A DNA stretch of 64,000 nucleotides from Alcanivorax sp. S71-1-4 (GCF_009846755.1 NZ_AQOR01000022.1:1-64000); one strand, 5' to 3'. Positions 46,402-56,260 are shown, counted from the first letter of the stretch. Notes: generated by a model from the letters alone, not told the origin. Translations and numbers: made by a program.

Positions 46402-46950
46402 TCATCGGAGGGTGTTCTCCAGGCGCCGCACGCGGAAGGCAGCAACGATCTGCAGGGCGCCGTATATCAAGGCAATGGCGCCGATCCAGAGGGTCGTGAC
46501 GACCAGCCCGGCCACCGGGCTGGCGATGAACAGCGCCCCCAGCAGTATGGCCAGCAGCCCGCTGAGCGCGATCAGCCATTCGCCACGAATGGCCTTGCGC
46601 ACGCGCACGGCGAACACGATCCGGAACACCCCGCCGATCACCAGCCAGGCGGCCAGGAACAGAATCAGCACTTCTGCCGTGGCGGCCGGGTTGATCAGTG
46701 TCAGCACGCCGAACAGGAGTGAGGCTACCGCGTACAGCAGCAACCAGCCGCGCGACAGGCTGCTGTCGCGATCAAACAGTGCGGCAACACTGATCACCCC
46801 TTCGGCCAGCGCCATGATGCCGAAGGCCCAGGCCAGCGCTACGCCGGCGGTGAGCGGGTTGATCAGCGCCATGACGCCGAAGATCACGGCGATCACGCCG
46901 TACAGCAGCAAAATCCACCAGCTTCGATGCAGATATCCGGTCATTGCCAT
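46402..46950 (-). CDS. HdeD-family membrane protein
   Basis: 182 residues from the ATG at 46950, which has AGGAG seven bases before it. Six short membrane helices in three DUF308 repeats (WILLLYGVIAVIFGVMALINP; WLLLYAVASLLFGVLTLINP; WLIALSGLLAILLGALFIASP). HdeD contributes to acid resistance at high density in E. coli; the role here is inferred. The open frame continues upstream but without support. Confidence 0.87.
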   Translation of the reverse strand: MAMTGYLHRSWWILLLYGVIAVIFGVMALINPLTAGVALAWAFGIMALAEGVISVAALFDRDSSLSRGWLLLYAVASLLFGVLTLINPAATAEVLILFLAAWLVIGGVFRIVFAVRVRKAIRGEWLIALSGLLAILLGALFIASPVAGLVVTTLWIGAIALIYGALQIVAAFRVRRLENTLR

Positions 46951-47226
46951 CCTGGCTCTCCTGATGATGTCTGGTAAAAACGTCTCGGAAAATGTGCAGG
47001 AAAACCATCGCTCGTCCGGCACGTCCTGTGCAAGCGCATGATGGTGTCCTGAGTGTAAACATTGATGCGGATCAGGCTGCGACCGGTCATGTGTTTCAGA
47101 GCATTGCCGATGGGTGCAAAGGAGTCGCCATCCCGTGGCGGAAAAGTGATACTGGCGTTCCTTGTTGACAGCAGTAGTGCACGATCGCCCCACCCGGGAG
47201 CAAGTTGGTGCCTTGTCAGGAAGCTC

Positions 47227-48531
47227 ATGAATATAACCGGACAAACCGCTGCGGAAATCTTCGACAGTGTGCGACGCCTGGTACATGCCGGCTGCCTGCA
47301 GCCCGGCGAGGCATTGCCGCCTGTGCGGCAATTGGCGTCAGCGCTGGGCGTGAACCGCAATACTGTGGCCTCGGCGTATCGCCGGTTGGTGGCTGCAGGC
47401 GTGGCCGTGACGCGTGGGCGTCACGGCACGCTGATCCGTTCCTGCCCACGCCTGCCCGAGCACGAGGGGCGTCTTCACGATGCCCTGGTGCATGACCTCG
47501 GCAGCGGCAATCCGGCGCTGCAGTGGCTGCCGGACCCGATTGACGCGCTGGCCCGTGCCGAGTACCGCCCGGTGCTTTACGGTGACGCCGCCATCGCTCC
47601 GGCGCTGGCGCAGCAGGGCCGCGCATGGTTCGACCCGGACAGCCCTGGCGATTATCAGGTGCAGCTCACCCACGGTGCGGTCGATGCCCTGGAGCGCTTG
47701 CTGGGCAGCGGGCTGACGGCGGGGGACCGCGTGGCAATTGAGGAGCCCTGCTATCTCAGTGGCCTGCGTACCGTGCTGGCGCTGGGGCTGGAGCCGGTCG
47801 GGGTGGCCATGGATGCCTGCGGCATGCAGCCGGGGGCCTTGCAGCGGGCACTGGAGGCCGGCGCTCAGGCGGTGGTCATTACCCCGCGCGCGCACAATCC
47901 CACCGGCGCCAGTCTCTCCGCAGAACGGGCCGCTGCGTTGCGTCAGATTCTGAAACGTTTTCCCCATGTGCTGGTGATCGAAGACGATCATTTCGCAATG
48001 CTGGCGCAGGCGCGGTATTACCCGGTGATTCCCGCGCGGATGCCGCGCTGGGCGCGTATCCGGTCGGTCTCCAAGGCGCTGGGGCCGGATCTGCGCCTGG
48101 CGGTCGTGGCCAGTGATCCGGACACCGCGCAACAGCTTTCCCTGCGACTGGTACGCGGCAATACCTGGGTAAGTCATCTGTTGCAGCAGACTGTGGCCGC
48201 GTGCCTGGCATCGCCTGCGGTGTTGCAACAGGTGCAGGCGGCGGGCGCGGATTACGCCAGCCGGCGTGCGGCGCTGGTTGCAGCGTTGTCCCGCCGTGGG
48301 CTGCCGCCTTGGTTGCCGGCGGAAGGGCTGAATCTCTGGGTGCCGGTGCCGGTCGCCTCGCAGCCGTTGGCGGAGCGGTTGTTGCGGCGTGGCTGGTGGG
48401 TGCGGGCGGGTGAGGTGTTTGCGTTGCAGCAGCCGGTGCAGGCGTTGCGCATCACCATTGCCACTCTGGCGGCGCGTGATGCCGAGCGGCTGGCGGAGGA
48501 TATTGTTGCGTTGATTGAAGACGCCGGCTGA
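47227..48531 (+). CDS. MocR-type regulator (GntR HTH fused to aminotransferase fold, PtsJ-like)
   Basis: 434 residues from the ATG at 47227. Winged HTH of the GntR family (residues ~1-70; GEALPPVRQLASALGVNRNTVASAYRRL), then a fold-type I aminotransferase domain with the PLP lysine in RSVSKALGPDLRLA and NPTGASLS. MocR proteins bind PLP and regulate vitamin B6, GABA or taurine genes; length and start resemble PtsJ. Target unknown. It ends exactly where the convergent flavoprotein gene ends. Confidence 0.87.
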   Translation: MNITGQTAAEIFDSVRRLVHAGCLQPGEALPPVRQLASALGVNRNTVASAYRRLVAAGVAVTRGRHGTLIRSCPRLPEHEGRLHDALVHDLGSGNPALQWLPDPIDALARAEYRPVLYGDAAIAPALAQQGRAWFDPDSPGDYQVQLTHGAVDALERLLGSGLTAGDRVAIEEPCYLSGLRTVLALGLEPVGVAMDACGMQPGALQRALEAGAQAVVITPRAHNPTGASLSAERAAALRQILKRFPHVLVIEDDHFAMLAQARYYPVIPARMPRWARIRSVSKALGPDLRLAVVASDPDTAQQLSLRLVRGNTWVSHLLQQTVAACLASPAVLQQVQAAGADYASRRAALVAALSRRGLPPWLPAEGLNLWVPVPVASQPLAERLLRRGWWVRAGEVFALQQPVQALRITIATLAARDAERLAEDIVALIEDAG

Positions 48532-49761
48532 TCAATGCGCCAGCCACTGCAGTGCGCCCCGGCCGGCGCGGTGGCCGCTGGCAAAGCAGGCGGTGAGCAG
48601 ATAGCCCCCGGTGGGGGCGTCCCAGTCGAGCATTTCCCCGGCGCAGAAGACGCCGGGCAGATCGCGCAGCATCAGGTGGCTGTCCAGCGCCTGCGGCGAT
48701 ACGCCGCCGGCGCTGCTGATGGCCTCGTCGATCGGGCGCGGCCGGACCAGTGTCAGTGGCAGGGCCTGCAGCGCCCCGGCCAGGCGTACGGGATCCTGTC
48801 GCTCTGCCGGTGTGGTCAGCTCATGCAGCAGGGCGGCACGCACGCCGCTGAGGCGCAACCGCTTGCGCAGATGGGCTGACAGGGTTTGCGAGCCGCGTGG
48901 CACCTGCAGGGCCGCGAGAATGGTCGCCGGGGTAAAGTGTGGCAACAGGTTCACTTGCAGCGTGGCGGCGCCGTGGCGGTCGATATGTTCCCGGACGCGG
49001 GCAGACAGGGCATAGATCAGGCTGCCTTCCACACCGTGTTCGGTAATGACGAATTCCCCTTCCCGGGCAGCCTCGCCCGGCAACGCCAGGCGCACATTCT
49101 TGACGGGGGCGCCGGCAAATTTTTCCTTCAGCAGGCTGCTCCAGCCAGCGACCTCAAAGCCACAGTTGGCTGCCCGCAGTGGCGCCACGGCGACGCCTCG
49201 TTCAGCCAGCAGCGCCTGCCAGTGACCATCGGAGCCGAGCCGGGGCCAGCTTGCGCCTCCCAGCGCGAGCACCGTGGCGCGGGCCGGTACGCGCAGTTCG
49301 CCGGCGGGGCCGCGCACGCGCAGTGTGCCGTCGGGGTGCCAGCCCAGCCAGCGATGCCGGGTGTGCAGGGTGACACCCAGCGCGCGCAGGCGGCGCAGCC
49401 ACGCGCGCAACAGCGGTGCGGCCTTCATGTCGGTGGGGAACACGCGCCCGGAGGTGCCGACGAACGTCTCGATACCGAGGGCGTGAATCCAGTCGCGCAG
49501 GGCGGCCGGGCCAATGTCACCCAGCCAGCCGTCGACCCAGTCGCGGCGATGGCCGTAGCGGCCGATGAAAGCCGGCAAAGGTTCCGAGTGGGTGATGTTC
49601 ATGCCGCCGATGCCGGCCAGCAGGAATTTGCGGCCCACGGAAGGCATGGCATCAAACAGCGACACCTGGACGCCGGCGCGGGCGATGACTTCCGCCGCCA
49701 TCAGGCCGGCCGGACCACCACCGATGATGGCGACAGGGGAGGAGGCTGGGCTGTCGGTCAT
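48532..49761 (-). CDS. TIGR03862/HI0933-type flavoprotein
   Basis: 409 residues from the ATG at 49761. N-terminal dinucleotide site VAIIGGGPAGLMAAEVIARAG, then SVGRKFLLAGIGGMNITHSE (the HI0933 family signature) and a C-terminal FAD motif GVFCAGEMLDWDAPTGGYLL. The family binds FAD, but its physiological substrate is unknown. The gene lies alone, convergent with the MocR regulator. Confidence 0.9.
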   Translation of the reverse strand: MTDSPASSPVAIIGGGPAGLMAAEVIARAGVQVSLFDAMPSVGRKFLLAGIGGMNITHSEPLPAFIGRYGHRRDWVDGWLGDIGPAALRDWIHALGIETFVGTSGRVFPTDMKAAPLLRAWLRRLRALGVTLHTRHRWLGWHPDGTLRVRGPAGELRVPARATVLALGGASWPRLGSDGHWQALLAERGVAVAPLRAANCGFEVAGWSSLLKEKFAGAPVKNVRLALPGEAAREGEFVITEHGVEGSLIYALSARVREHIDRHGAATLQVNLLPHFTPATILAALQVPRGSQTLSAHLRKRLRLSGVRAALLHELTTPAERQDPVRLAGALQALPLTLVRPRPIDEAISSAGGVSPQALDSHLMLRDLPGVFCAGEMLDWDAPTGGYLLTACFASGHRAGRGALQWLAH

Positions 49762-50185
49762 GGAGCGCTGCCGGTTGTGCGGAGGGCGGCATTCTAACCG
49801 AGCCGGCGACACGATGCGCCCTGGCGGGCAAGTGTTACCAAACTACACCGCTCCGTCCGTCTGGCAGGCGCGGCTCCGATCACGCCAAAGGCTGTGATTT
49901 TCTTTGCGTGAGAACGGGTTACGGTACGAATGTGCACTGTTTTGCAGACTAAGCGGAATTGACTAGACTGATCTATTCGTTAGAACCGAATTGCGTCCGC
50001 GCAGTACGGCTCAGGGAACGTTGGGTTGCAGGACAGCGCCAGGCAGTATGGCCTACGGACGGGGCCAGTTTAGATGGCCGATGGAAAGCGCCAATAATAA
50101 CTAAAGGGTGGTCACATCAAGCCCGCAGTCTCTCCTCCTTTGCCTGAACAGGGACGCGCTACAACACAAAAGGGGGACACTCTTC
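49762..50185. other. Intergenic region upstream of the DegV gene
   Basis: 424 bp between divergent genes. A candidate sigma-70 promoter lies on the plus strand: TTGACT at 49959-49964 with TAGAAC at 49981-49986 (16-bp spacer). The ~200-nt leader that would follow contains no convincing ORF or terminator. Confidence 0.45.
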
Positions 50186-51142
50186 ATGCGTATCGGCATC
50201 CTGGTGGATTCTACGTGCGACCTGCCGGAATCTGACTTCGAACAACATAATATCCGTGTCATGCCCATTTCCATCCGGCTGGGGGACGAGCTGCTGGTGG
50301 ATGAACGTGACAGTGAGGCCACCGCCCGCTTTTACGCCGAGCAGATCGAGAGCAAGGGGGTCGATGCCGAGTCCATTCCGTATTCCACGGAGCAGATCCA
50401 GTCGGTGTTTCTCGAACGTCTGGTGCTGGATTACGACCTGGTGTTCTGCATTACCGTCTCCAGCCGCCACAGCCCGATATTCGACAACGCCACGCGCGCC
50501 TCCTTCGGTATTCTCAAGCAGTATCGCAACGTCCGGGCGGCGGCGCAGGTGCCGGGGCCGTTCTCCATGCGGGTGATCGACAGCAAGACCATCTTTGCCG
50601 GCACAGCGGTGTTGGTGGCGGAGGCGGCTGCACTGATCGAGGCGGGTGTGGCGCCGAACGAAATCCGCCTGAAAATCGACGAGATGATTCCCAATATCTG
50701 CGGCTACATGGTGCCGTCGAATCTCGGCTATGTGCGTGATCGCGGTTTTCGCAAGAACGAGCGGCGCGGGCTCGGCGACACCATGCGCGGTGTGGCACTG
50801 ACGGTCGGCTCGGCGTTGTCCATGCATCCGGTGATCAGCATTTATCGTGGTGAAGAGAACCCGGCCACGGTCAATCGCAGTTATGAAAAATCGGTCAAGC
50901 GCATGCTGGATCACGTCACCGACCGCATCAAGGCGGGCGAACTGATGTCCAGCAGTGTCTGCATGAGCTTTGCCGGTGATGTGCGCAAGGTGCCGATCAT
51001 GCCGGGTTTTGATGACCTGGCGAAGGCGGCGCGTGAGCGCAACATCGCCCTGAAACTCTCGACCATGAGTGCCACCGGCGCGGTGAATGTGGGCGCCGGC
51101 TGTCTGTTTGTTGCCTACGCGGGCAAGCAGGTAAAAATGTAG
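50186..51142 (+). CDS. DegV-family fatty-acid-binding protein
   Basis: 318 residues from the ATG at 50186 (AGGGGG nine bases before). DegV signature GILVDSTCDLP and the second-domain pattern VIDSKTIFAGTAVLVAEAA. DegV/FakB proteins bind a fatty acid between two alpha/beta domains and present it to a kinase in Gram-positives. Here no fakA is visible. The motif ITVSSRHSPIFDNA is the lipid-pocket segment. Function in Gram-negatives is poorly known. Confidence 0.88.
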   Translation: MRIGILVDSTCDLPESDFEQHNIRVMPISIRLGDELLVDERDSEATARFYAEQIESKGVDAESIPYSTEQIQSVFLERLVLDYDLVFCITVSSRHSPIFDNATRASFGILKQYRNVRAAAQVPGPFSMRVIDSKTIFAGTAVLVAEAAALIEAGVAPNEIRLKIDEMIPNICGYMVPSNLGYVRDRGFRKNERRGLGDTMRGVALTVGSALSMHPVISIYRGEENPATVNRSYEKSVKRMLDHVTDRIKAGELMSSSVCMSFAGDVRKVPIMPGFDDLAKAARERNIALKLSTMSATGAVNVGAGCLFVAYAGKQVKM

Positions 51143-51197
51143 TGCGTTCTGTTCCCCGCTGTCGAAAGGCGCCCGCGCCGGACGACAATGGACCAAA

Positions 51198-51219
51198 GCG
51201 CCCGCCACCCGGCGGGCGC
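51198..51219 (+). terminator. GC hairpin after the DegV gene
   Basis: GCGCCCGCC-ACCC-GGCGGGCGC: a perfect 9-bp stem with a 4-nt loop and no T-run, 55 bp after the degV stop and 21 bp before the next ATG. Confidence 0.4.
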
Positions 51220-51240
51220 CATTGATCAGGGAGCCTGCTC

Positions 51241-51717
51241 ATGACTGTCGCAACATTCAATCCGGATACCGACCTCATGCTCAGCCGCCGCGTGGATGTG
51301 CCACGCGAGGCCATCTGGCGGGCCTGGACTACGCCGTCGCTGATTACCCAATGGTTCACGCCTGCCCCCTGGCGCACCCTGGCCTGCGAGATCGACCTGC
51401 ACCCGGGCGGCCTGTTCCGCACAGTGATGCAGTCACCGGAAGGGGAAGAGTTTCCCAATGCCGGTTGCATTCTCGACGTGGTGGCAGGGCGGCGGCTGGT
51501 CTTTACCGATGCGCTGGGCGAGGGTTTTCGCCCGAACGCGGAAAGTTTTTTTACCGCCATTATCGAGCTGGAAGACGACGGGGATGGCACGCTTTATACC
51601 GCCTGTGCGCTGCACAAGGACGCCGCTGGTCGCAAGGCCCACGAAGAAATGGGCTTCACCGAAGGCTGGGGCAAGGCGCTGGATCAACTGGTGGCGCTGG
51701 TCAAATCCCTGGGCTGA
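51241..51717 (+). CDS. SRPBCC/AHSA1-like domain protein
   Basis: 158 residues. START-like fold of the AHSA1 type: [49 protein letters not shown] and [21 protein letters not shown]. Members bind small hydrophobic ligands; function is not assigned. ATG preceded by AGGGAG. It is convergent with the LysR gene (10-bp gap). Confidence 0.88.
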   Translation: MTVATFNPDTDLMLSRRVDVPREAIWRAWTTPSLITQWFTPAPWRTLACEIDLHPGGLFRTVMQSPEGEEFPNAGCILDVVAGRRLVFTDALGEGFRPNAESFFTAIIELEDDGDGTLYTACALHKDAAGRKAHEEMGFTEGWGKALDQLVALVKSLG

Positions 51718-51727
51718 AACGTGCGCG

Positions 51728-52630
51728 TCAGGGCAGCATGCACTGGCCGCCGGGCAGGTTGAGCACCCAGTCGCGCACGGCGCGAATCAGCGGATCATGC
51801 TGGCGCTGTTCCGGGTAGACGAGGTGGAAGGGTTCCGCCGGCAGGGTGGGGCCAAACGGTTCCACCAGTCGGCCGCTGTCCAGTTCGTCCATGATCAGGG
51901 CGCGGCTCATCAGGGCCACGCCCTGGCCGCTGACAGCGGCGGAGATGGTGTGGGTCTCGTCGGAAAATGTCAGCCCGGCGGTCGGGTCCAGGCCGGGTAT
52001 TCGCGCCAGTTTCTGCCAGCCTCGCCAGTCCACGGGCGATCCCTTTTCATTCGGTGGCGCGAAATGGATCAGCGGATGGCGCGGTAGGTCCTGCGCCTGC
52101 GTCAGGCCGAGCAGGGGGCTGCACGCCGGCACAAACAGATTATCGAACAGCTTTTCCGACACCATGCCGGCCCAGGGGCCGCGTCCATAACGAATCGCCA
52201 GGTCGGCGGTCACACCGTCCAGCGGCACGACATCGTGCGACGCATGAATGCGCAGATCCAGCGTCGGGTGGCTGCTGCGCAGAATGCACACCCAGGACAA
52301 CAACCAGCGCATCGCAATCGCCGGTGTGGTCGACAACGTGATCACCTGCCGGGCCGGCGGTGCCTGCAGGCGGGCCACGGTATCGGCAATGGTGTCGAAG
52401 GCGTCTGCCAGCGTGCCGAGCAACAGGCGCCCCTGAGGGGTCAGCACCAGCTGACGCGGTTTGCGGATGAACAGGGCCACGCCGAGCGTGTCTTCCAGTA
52501 GCCGGATCTGGTGGCTGATGGCGGTGGGGGTGACGGAGAGCTCTGCCGCGGCCTGCTTGGCACTGAGGTGCCGGGCAGCGGCCTCAAAGGCACGCAGGGC
52601 GGAAAGCGATGGCAGGCGTCGGTGTGTCAT
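51728..52630 (-). CDS. LysR-family transcriptional regulator (GcvA-like)
   Basis: 300 residues from the ATG at 52630. HTH at the N-terminus (LPSLSALRAFEAAARHLSAK, ELSVTPTAISHQIRLLE) of the GcvA/AmpR type, then a LysR substrate-binding domain. It diverges from a predicted azoreductase gene 120 bp away and is its likely regulator. The inducer is unknown. Confidence 0.88.
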   Translation of the reverse strand: MTHRRLPSLSALRAFEAAARHLSAKQAAAELSVTPTAISHQIRLLEDTLGVALFIRKPRQLVLTPQGRLLLGTLADAFDTIADTVARLQAPPARQVITLSTTPAIAMRWLLSWVCILRSSHPTLDLRIHASHDVVPLDGVTADLAIRYGRGPWAGMVSEKLFDNLFVPACSPLLGLTQAQDLPRHPLIHFAPPNEKGSPVDWRGWQKLARIPGLDPTAGLTFSDETHTISAAVSGQGVALMSRALIMDELDSGRLVEPFGPTLPAEPFHLVYPEQRQHDPLIRAVRDWVLNLPGGQCMLP

Positions 52631-52646
52631 GGATGAATTCAGTTTT

Positions 52647-52666
52647 CCAATAAGGGGAAGAATTGG
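52647..52666. promoter_or_regulatory. LysR-type box between lysR and azoR genes
   Basis: CCAAT-N10-ATTGG, an inverted repeat of 20 bp, 16 bp upstream of the LysR start codon and ~85 bp before the azoreductase start. The position fits an autoregulatory, divergent LysR site. Confidence 0.45.
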
Positions 52667-52750
52667 TCGTTTGTCGAGCTTCGGAGTATCTGTTTTCCTG
52701 ATGAACATCGTCAATCACTGTTGAGATGATTTCATCCTTGGAGGCTTGTA

Positions 52751-53458
52751 ATGACGCGCATTTTGCACCTGGACGCCAGCGCCCGCCCCGGCCGCGCCGG
52801 CATTGACCCCCACGGGTCGGTGACCCGCCTGCTGACCCGCCGAGTCGTGGACCGGTGGCAGGCCGGACGGCCCGGCACCCACGTCACGTATCGCGATGTC
52901 GGCGCCACGCCACCCGCGCCAGTCAGCGGCGCCTGGATCGCAGCGGCCTTCGCGCCGGAGGCGGACCACGCCCCCTGGATGGACGACGTGCTTGCTGAAA
53001 GTGATCAACTGATCGAGGAAGTGCGTGCGGCGGACGTGCTGGTGCTGGGGGTGCCGCTGTACAACTTCAGTATGCCGTCGGCGTTCAAGGCCTGGATCGA
53101 CAACATCATTCGCGTTGGCCGTACCGTGATCGTCAATCCCGACACACCGGAAGAGCCTTACACCCCGCTGCTGGCCGATCGGCCGGTCATTCTGGTCGTG
53201 TCACGGGGTGGCTTTGGCATGAACGAGGGCGGCCCGCTGGCGCACATGAATCATCTCGAAGCGAGCGTGCGTACCGCGCTGGGTTTTATCGGCCTGACCT
53301 CGGTGCATGAGGTCGCGGTGGAATATCAGGAACTGGGTGGCGATCTGCTGGCGGCGTCGTTGCGCGATGCGGAAACGCGCCTGGACGAACTGGTCATGTC
53401 GTTGCAATCCAGGGCGCCTGCCAGGGCGCCCGCCCCGCCGCATTCCCTGAGTGCCTGA
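52751..53458 (+). CDS. azoR: FMN-dependent NADH-azoreductase/quinone reductase-like flavodoxin-fold protein
   Basis: 235 residues. Flavodoxin-like fold with ILHLDASARPGRAG and the AzoR signatures VPLYNFSMPSAFKAWIDNIIRVGRT and SRGGFG. It reduces quinones or azo compounds with NADH via FMN. It begins with a strong TTGGAGG site and diverges from the LysR regulator. A ~20-residue Ala/Pro-rich tail extends beyond the usual end. Confidence 0.85.
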   Translation: MTRILHLDASARPGRAGIDPHGSVTRLLTRRVVDRWQAGRPGTHVTYRDVGATPPAPVSGAWIAAAFAPEADHAPWMDDVLAESDQLIEEVRAADVLVLGVPLYNFSMPSAFKAWIDNIIRVGRTVIVNPDTPEEPYTPLLADRPVILVVSRGGFGMNEGGPLAHMNHLEASVRTALGFIGLTSVHEVAVEYQELGGDLLAASLRDAETRLDELVMSLQSRAPARAPAPPHSLSA

Positions 53459-53485
53459 TGCCGGCTCGTCAATCAATGTAAAGAA

Positions 53486-53509
53486 ACGGGCCGGCACATT
53501 GCGGCCCGT
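53486..53509 (+). terminator. Hairpin after azoR
   Basis: ACGGGCCG-GCACATTG-CGGCCCGT, an 8-bp perfect stem 27 bp after the stop; no U-tail. Confidence 0.35.
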
Positions 53510-53533
53510 CAGGTGCTTGGGTAGCGTGACGCA

Positions 53534-54517
53534 ATGACGACCACTTCCCGCACTGCCGAGCACCACCTGCCGCAGATTTCCCTGACCGGTGACGAGCCGT
53601 TGTTCATTGTGCTCAATACCGGGTCCGGCCGGCACGCAGCGGGCGAAGTCGAGCAGGCCATTCGCGACGTGCTGGGCAGCGCAGGCCGTCAGTTCGAATT
53701 GATGCAGGTCAGCAGCGGGCGGCAGTTGCCGTCCACGGCACAGCGTGCTGTCGCGCGGGCGCGTGCCGCACAGGGTGTGGTTGTGGCGGCCGGTGGCGAT
53801 GGCACACTCAATGCCGTGAGCCAGGCGGTGCTCGGCAGCGGCCTGCCGTTTGGTATTCTGCCGCAGGGCACGTTCAATTATTTTGGCCGCACCTACGGTA
53901 TTTCCCAGGACACGGAAACCGCGCTCGCCTGTTTGCTCGACGCGGTGGTCCAGCCAGTGCCGGTCGGCCTGCTCAATGAGCATGTATTTCTGGTCAACGC
54001 CAGCCTCGGTTTGTATCCGACCTTGCTGGAAGATCGCGAGGCCTGGAAGCAGCATTTTGGCCGCAGCCGGCTGGTGGCCTTGTGGGCGGCACTGGCCACA
54101 CTGATGCGTGCGCACCGCCAGCTGGACCTCGCGCTGGACTACACCGATGGCCAGCAGCGCCTGCGTACCCCGACCCTGGTGGTGGGCAACAATGCGCTGC
54201 AACTGGAGCACATCGGCATCGATCATCTCGACGATATTGCGCAGGGCCGTCTGGTCGCGATGACCGCGCGTGAGCTGGGCACACTGGACCTGTACGGGCT
54301 GTTGCTGCGGGGGTTGCTCAGCAGCATGGGCGAAGCGGAAAACGTGATCACGTTCGGCTTCGACAGCATGACCGTTCGCTTCGGCCGCCGTCGTCGCATC
54401 AAAGTGGCCATGGATGGCGAAATCATCTGGCTGCGTACACCGCTGGTATTTCGTGTCGCGCCGGACCGGCTGCCGCTGCTGGTACCGCGCGACCCGGCGT
54501 TGCGGGAGCGCGCCTGA
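53534..54517 (+). CDS. Diacylglycerol/lipid kinase family protein
   Basis: 327 residues. DAGK catalytic domain: LFIVLNTGSG, GGDGTLNAVSQAV and GILPQGTFNYFGRTYGI. The last of these replaces the usual GTxNdfA with GTFNYFG. It phosphorylates a lipid or related alcohol at the inner membrane. It overlaps the following phosphoesterase by one base (TGATG), implying a joint function such as phospholipid turnover. Confidence 0.88.
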   Translation: MTTTSRTAEHHLPQISLTGDEPLFIVLNTGSGRHAAGEVEQAIRDVLGSAGRQFELMQVSSGRQLPSTAQRAVARARAAQGVVVAAGGDGTLNAVSQAVLGSGLPFGILPQGTFNYFGRTYGISQDTETALACLLDAVVQPVPVGLLNEHVFLVNASLGLYPTLLEDREAWKQHFGRSRLVALWAALATLMRAHRQLDLALDYTDGQQRLRTPTLVVGNNALQLEHIGIDHLDDIAQGRLVAMTARELGTLDLYGLLLRGLLSSMGEAENVITFGFDSMTVRFGRRRRIKVAMDGEIIWLRTPLVFRVAPDRLPLLVPRDPALRERA

Positions 54518-55311
54518 TGCTGATCCTGCATTTGTCCGACCCGCACTTCGGCACTGAACAGCCACATGTGGTGTCCGCACTCAGGCAGTTCATTACCCAG
54601 CACCAGCCGGAACTGGTGTTGCTCGGCGGCGACATCACCCAGCGTGCGCGACGCAGCCAGTTCAGTGCGGCGCGCGCCTTCGTCGACGATCTGCCCTGCC
54701 CGGCACTGGTCGTGCCCGGCAATCACGATATTCCGCTGTTCAATCTGTTTGCGCGCCTGTTCAACCCCTACGGCAATTACCGCCGCGCCTTCGGCGATGA
54801 ACTGGAGCCGGTGCTGGAGCAGGAACGGCTGCTGGTGATCGGTCTCAACAGCACGACGCCGGGCCGGCACAAGAACGGTGAAGTGTCTGCCGCGCAGATT
54901 GAACGAGTGCGCGCGCGGCTGGCCCGTGCTGCGCCGCAACAATTGCGGATCGTGCTGCAGCATCATCCCGTGCGGGCGTTGCAGGAAACGGATATCGGCA
55001 ACCTGCTGATTGGCCACGAGCAGGCAGTGCCGGCCTGGGTCGATGCCGGCCTGGACCTGTTGCTCGCGGGCCATATTCATCTGCCGTACGTGCTGCCGCT
55101 GCGGGGCTACCAGGGCGAGGCGGGTCGCCGGGGCTGGACCGTGCAGGCGGGGACCGCGCTGTCCTACCGGGTGCGCGGCAACGTGCCGAATTCCTTTAAT
55201 CTGATTCGTTACCGGCAGCCCGGCGAATGTGTTGCCGAGCGTTGGGATTACTCGCTGCTGGCGCGTGCATTTCTGTGCGAAGAACGCCACGAACTGCCGC
55301 TGTCCCGCTGA
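54517..55311 (+). CDS. Calcineurin-like metallophosphoesterase
   Basis: 264 residues. Metal-binding motifs in order: DPHFG (LHLSDPHFG), GGDITQRA, GNHDIP, QHHP and GHIHLP, complete for the family. It is most like 3',5'-cyclic-AMP phosphodiesterase (CpdA)-type or lipid phosphohydrolases. Coupled to the lipid kinase gene, which suggests opposing or sequential lipid reactions (inference). Confidence 0.9.
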   Translation: MLILHLSDPHFGTEQPHVVSALRQFITQHQPELVLLGGDITQRARRSQFSAARAFVDDLPCPALVVPGNHDIPLFNLFARLFNPYGNYRRAFGDELEPVLEQERLLVIGLNSTTPGRHKNGEVSAAQIERVRARLARAAPQQLRIVLQHHPVRALQETDIGNLLIGHEQAVPAWVDAGLDLLLAGHIHLPYVLPLRGYQGEAGRRGWTVQAGTALSYRVRGNVPNSFNLIRYRQPGECVAERWDYSLLARAFLCEERHELPLSR

Positions 55312-55359
55312 CAGCGGCTATACTGCCTGCACCGCCCCGAGCTCCGCGCGAGATGACAG

Positions 55360-56205
55360 ATGACTTCCGGCGACTGGGTCCGCTTTGCCCGCCACGATGA
55401 AACCGGCATCGAGACCTTGCAGGCCCATTTCGAAGGCCATGCCTTTGATCCGCACTGGCACGACACCTACCTGATCGGCGTGACCGAGCAGGGCGTGCAA
55501 CGATTCAGTTGTGGCCGTGCGCAACACGACAGCACGCCCGGCCAGGTGATGCTGCTGGAGCCGGGCGAGGTGCACGACGGCGATGCGCCCACACCGGGCG
55601 GCTTTACCTACCAGGTGATGTACCTGACACCGCAGTGGCTTGATGCCGCGCTGCGCGAACTGTTCGAGCAGGTGCCGGAGGGCTTTCAGCTCGGCTTCAG
55701 CACGCCGCTGGTCAGCGACCCGCACCTGGCGCGGGCTATCAACCAGGCGTTCATGGCGCTGCATCAACCTTTGCACCAGCCGGCCTTGCGCATGGTGCGT
55801 GACACCGCCCTTGATCACCTGCTGCACCAACTGACCCGGCAGGCGCACTGGCGTCGTCCGCTGGCCTCGTCGCCGATGCCCCGTTCGGTGGCGCGGGCGA
55901 GGGAATTCCTGCACGCCCACTTCGCTGAAGATATCGGCCTGGACGCGCTGGCGCGTGCCGCCGGCACGGATCGCTTCCGGCTGGCCCGTGCGTTCAAGCG
56001 CACGACGGGGCTGCCGCCCCATGCCTATCTGGTGCAGTTGCGGCTCAACCGCGCCCGGCAACTGCTGGCACGTGGGCTGTCGCCGGTCAGTGTGGCGGCG
56101 GCCGTGGGCTTCGCCGACCAGAGCCACCTGGGGCGCTGGTTCCGCCGCGCCTACGGCCTGACGCCGGCGCGGTATCGGCGGCAGTGCTCAAATCTTCCAG
56201 ACTGA
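55360..56205 (+). CDS. AraC-family regulator with cupin sensor domain
   Basis: 281 residues. N-terminal AraC-binding cupin (HFEGHAFDPHWHDTYLIGVTEQG; MLLEPGEVHDGDAP) and C-terminal AraC HTH (GLDALARAAGTDRFRLARAFK, FADQSHLGRWFRRAYGLTPARYR). It lies 55 bp before a LysE-type exporter, its probable target, as is common for such pairs. Confidence 0.88.
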   Translation: MTSGDWVRFARHDETGIETLQAHFEGHAFDPHWHDTYLIGVTEQGVQRFSCGRAQHDSTPGQVMLLEPGEVHDGDAPTPGGFTYQVMYLTPQWLDAALRELFEQVPEGFQLGFSTPLVSDPHLARAINQAFMALHQPLHQPALRMVRDTALDHLLHQLTRQAHWRRPLASSPMPRSVARAREFLHAHFAEDIGLDALARAAGTDRFRLARAFKRTTGLPPHAYLVQLRLNRARQLLARGLSPVSVAAAVGFADQSHLGRWFRRAYGLTPARYRRQCSNLPD

Positions 56206-56260
56206 TTCGCGCGCGCCGGGCATGATGCGGCTCCGTCGTGATCATATTGCCCGGAACCTC

